DNA from: Flavobacteriaceae bacterium
Lineage (GTDB): Bacteria > Bacteroidota > Bacteroidia > Flavobacteriales > Flavobacteriaceae
Assembly: GCA_018662905.1 (NCBI GenBank)
Contig: JABJFE010000167.1
Span: 1-9,121, forward strand
Direction: 5' to 3'
DNA length: 9,121 nucleotides
A program made the translations under genes and the position numbers. A model generated the notes under the pieces. It had not been told where the DNA came from and did not search any database. It saw only the letters and a program-made list of their open reading frames with translations. Within the stretch, counting starts at the first letter, position 1; the number at the start of each line of letters is the position of its first letter. Of the stretch, positions 7,832 to 9,121 are shown one piece after another.

Positions 7832-9121
7832 ATGACATTAATAAAATCAATTTCTGGTATTAGAGGAACAATTGGAGGTGAATACGGGGACAATCTAACC
7901 CCTATAGACGCGGTTAATTTTGGATGTGCATACGGCCAGTGGATTTTAAATAGAAATCCAAATATAAAACCAACAGTAGTTATTGGTAGAGATGCTAGGA
8001 TTTCAGGAAAAATGATTCAGAATTTTGTTCAAAACTCACTTATATCTCTAGGTATAAATGTTATAGATTTAGATTTATCCACAACTCCTACAGTTGAATT
8101 AATGGTAAAAGAATATAATGCCCATGGAGGTATTATTATAACTGCAAGTCATAATCCAACAGAGTGGAATGCATTAAAACTATTGGATGAAAATGGAGAA
8201 TTCTTGAATTCTTTTGAAGGTGAAAAAATAGTTGAACTTTCTGAATCTAAGAATTTTGTTTTTTCAAATGTTCATGACTTAGGAATTGTAACTAAATCAA
8301 ATAATTCTATGAAAAAACATATTAATTCTGTTTTGGATTTGAATTTGGTAAATGTTGAAGAAATTAAAGCGACAAAATTAAAAGTTGTTGTTGATGCAGT
8401 GAATTCAACTGGAGGAATAATAGTTCCTGATTTTTTAGAAGCTTTAAATATTGAAGTAGTTAAACTTTATTGTGAACCTAACGGAGATTTTCCACATAAT
8501 CCTGAGCCTTTGAAAAAAAACCTTACAGAATTATCTAAAAAAGTTTTAGAATATAATGCAGATTTAGGTATTGCTGTAGATCCAGATGTTGACAGATTGG
8601 TTTTTGTTTGTGAAGACGGAGAGTTATTTGGTGAAGAAAATACTCTTGTAGCATGCGCTGATTATGTATTAAGTAAAACACCGGGTTCAACTGTATCGAA
8701 TTTATCTTCTTCTAGAGCCTTAAATGATGTTACTCTAAAACATAATCAAGTTCATTTATACAGTGCCGTTGGAGAAGTGAATGTTGTACATAAAATGAAA
8801 GAATGTAATGCCGTGATTGGAGGAGAAGGTAATGGAGGAGTAATATACCCTGAAAGTCATTACGGAAGAGATTCTATAGTTGGAATTGGATTGTTTTTAT
8901 CTTTATTCGTAGAACGAGGGTTAACTGCTAGCAAGCTACTTAGTACATATCCAGAATACCATATGGTAAAAGAAAAAATCAATCTTTCACCATCATTAAA
9001 TGTAGATTCTATTTTAAGTCAAATTGCTGAAAGATATAATAATGAGAATCTTGATTTAGTAGACGGAGTAAGAATAGATTTTACGGAAAGCTGGGTTCAG
9101 TTGAGGAAATCTAATACTGAA
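7832..9121 (+). CDS. glmM: Phosphoglucosamine mutase (GlmM-type, alpha-D-phosphohexomutase family), partial, 3' end outside window
   Basis: 430 codons are visible from ATG 7832, open to the window edge. GlmM converts glucosamine 6-phosphate to glucosamine 1-phosphate in the cytoplasm, on the route to UDP-GlcNAc for peptidoglycan. The N-terminus carries SISGIRGTIGG (6-16). The phosphoserine loop TASHNP puts the catalytic Ser at 106, the Mg2+ loop is DPDVDRL (250-256), and the sugar-specificity loop is GGEGNGG (330-336). The last visible residues LRKSNTE (424-430) are the start of the domain-IV phosphate-binding loop, so only about 30 residues should be missing if it has the ~460 aa I recall for this subgroup. 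The specificity loop differs from E. coli GlmM (GEQSGH) and resembles Bacteroidota and archaeal relatives; phosphomannomutase/phosphoglucomutase activity is the alternative. The start is supported by the -7 element placed right before it. It is transcribed away from ggt, presumably independently. Confidence 0.93.
   Translation, partial: MTLIKSISGIRGTIGGEYGDNLTPIDAVNFGCAYGQWILNRNPNIKPTVVIGRDARISGKMIQNFVQNSLISLGINVIDLDLSTTPTVELMVKEYNAHGGIIITASHNPTEWNALKLLDENGEFLNSFEGEKIVELSESKNFVFSNVHDLGIVTKSNNSMKKHINSVLDLNLVNVEEIKATKLKVVVDAVNSTGGIIVPDFLEALNIEVVKLYCEPNGDFPHNPEPLKKNLTELSKKVLEYNADLGIAVDPDVDRLVFVCEDGELFGEENTLVACADYVLSKTPGSTVSNLSSSRALNDVTLKHNQVHLYSAVGEVNVVHKMKECNAVIGGEGNGGVIYPESHYGRDSIVGIGLFLSLFVERGLTASKLLSTYPEYHMVKEKINLSPSLNVDSILSQIAERYNNENLDLVDGVRIDFTESWVQLRKSNTE

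Noticed and set aside
1..9121. Defence system, mobile element, CRISPR or toxin-antitoxin locus
   Set aside because: No transposase, integrase, direct repeats, small paired ORFs or nuclease domains were found; composition looks uniform and all genes are core or envelope types.

Overview
The window is AT-rich DNA, roughly 70% A+T or more by eye. The protein families point to the Bacteroidota, most likely a Flavobacteriales-type and possibly marine lineage. The evidence is a GlmM of the GGEGNGG type, a UvrA whose first zinc module reads CPTTG, a LOG protein beginning with a GWNEVKTNDSW-like segment, a large secreted M1-like protein with a beta-rich C-terminus, and a TAnnTTTG -7 promoter element directly before glmM. 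There are no phage, IS, tRNA, rRNA or CRISPR signatures, and no gene-free stretch longer than 60 bases.

Layout: four genes lie head to tail on the minus strand. In transcription order they are ggt (7774-6110, gamma-glutamyltransferase, predicted lipoprotein), uvrA (6051-3232, excision-repair ATPase), a LOG/TIGR00730 phosphoribohydrolase-like gene (3227-2541) and a large secreted M1-peptidase-like gene (2522 running off base 1). Gaps are 58, 4 and 18 bases, so uvrA-LOG-M1-like almost certainly share a transcript, and ggt may join it. The M1-like gene is open for all 840 visible codons with no frameshift. Its Zn-binding HExxH has decayed to QEFSV, and its C-terminal part looks like an outer-membrane beta-barrel. 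Divergently, on the plus strand, glmM (7832 to the window end) begins 57 bases from ggt and is cut at codon 430, inside its final phosphate-binding loop.

The genes do not form one obvious pathway. They cover glutathione/gamma-glutamyl breakdown in the cell envelope, nucleotide excision repair, nucleotide-monophosphate base release, an envelope protein of unknown role, and UDP-GlcNAc supply for peptidoglycan. I see mostly ordinary core-genome content. The part most worth a second look is the M1-like pseudoprotease/barrel protein. Smaller points are the very short or absent 5' leader of glmM, an inverted repeat in the divergent intergenic region, and motif departures in UvrA and GlmM.
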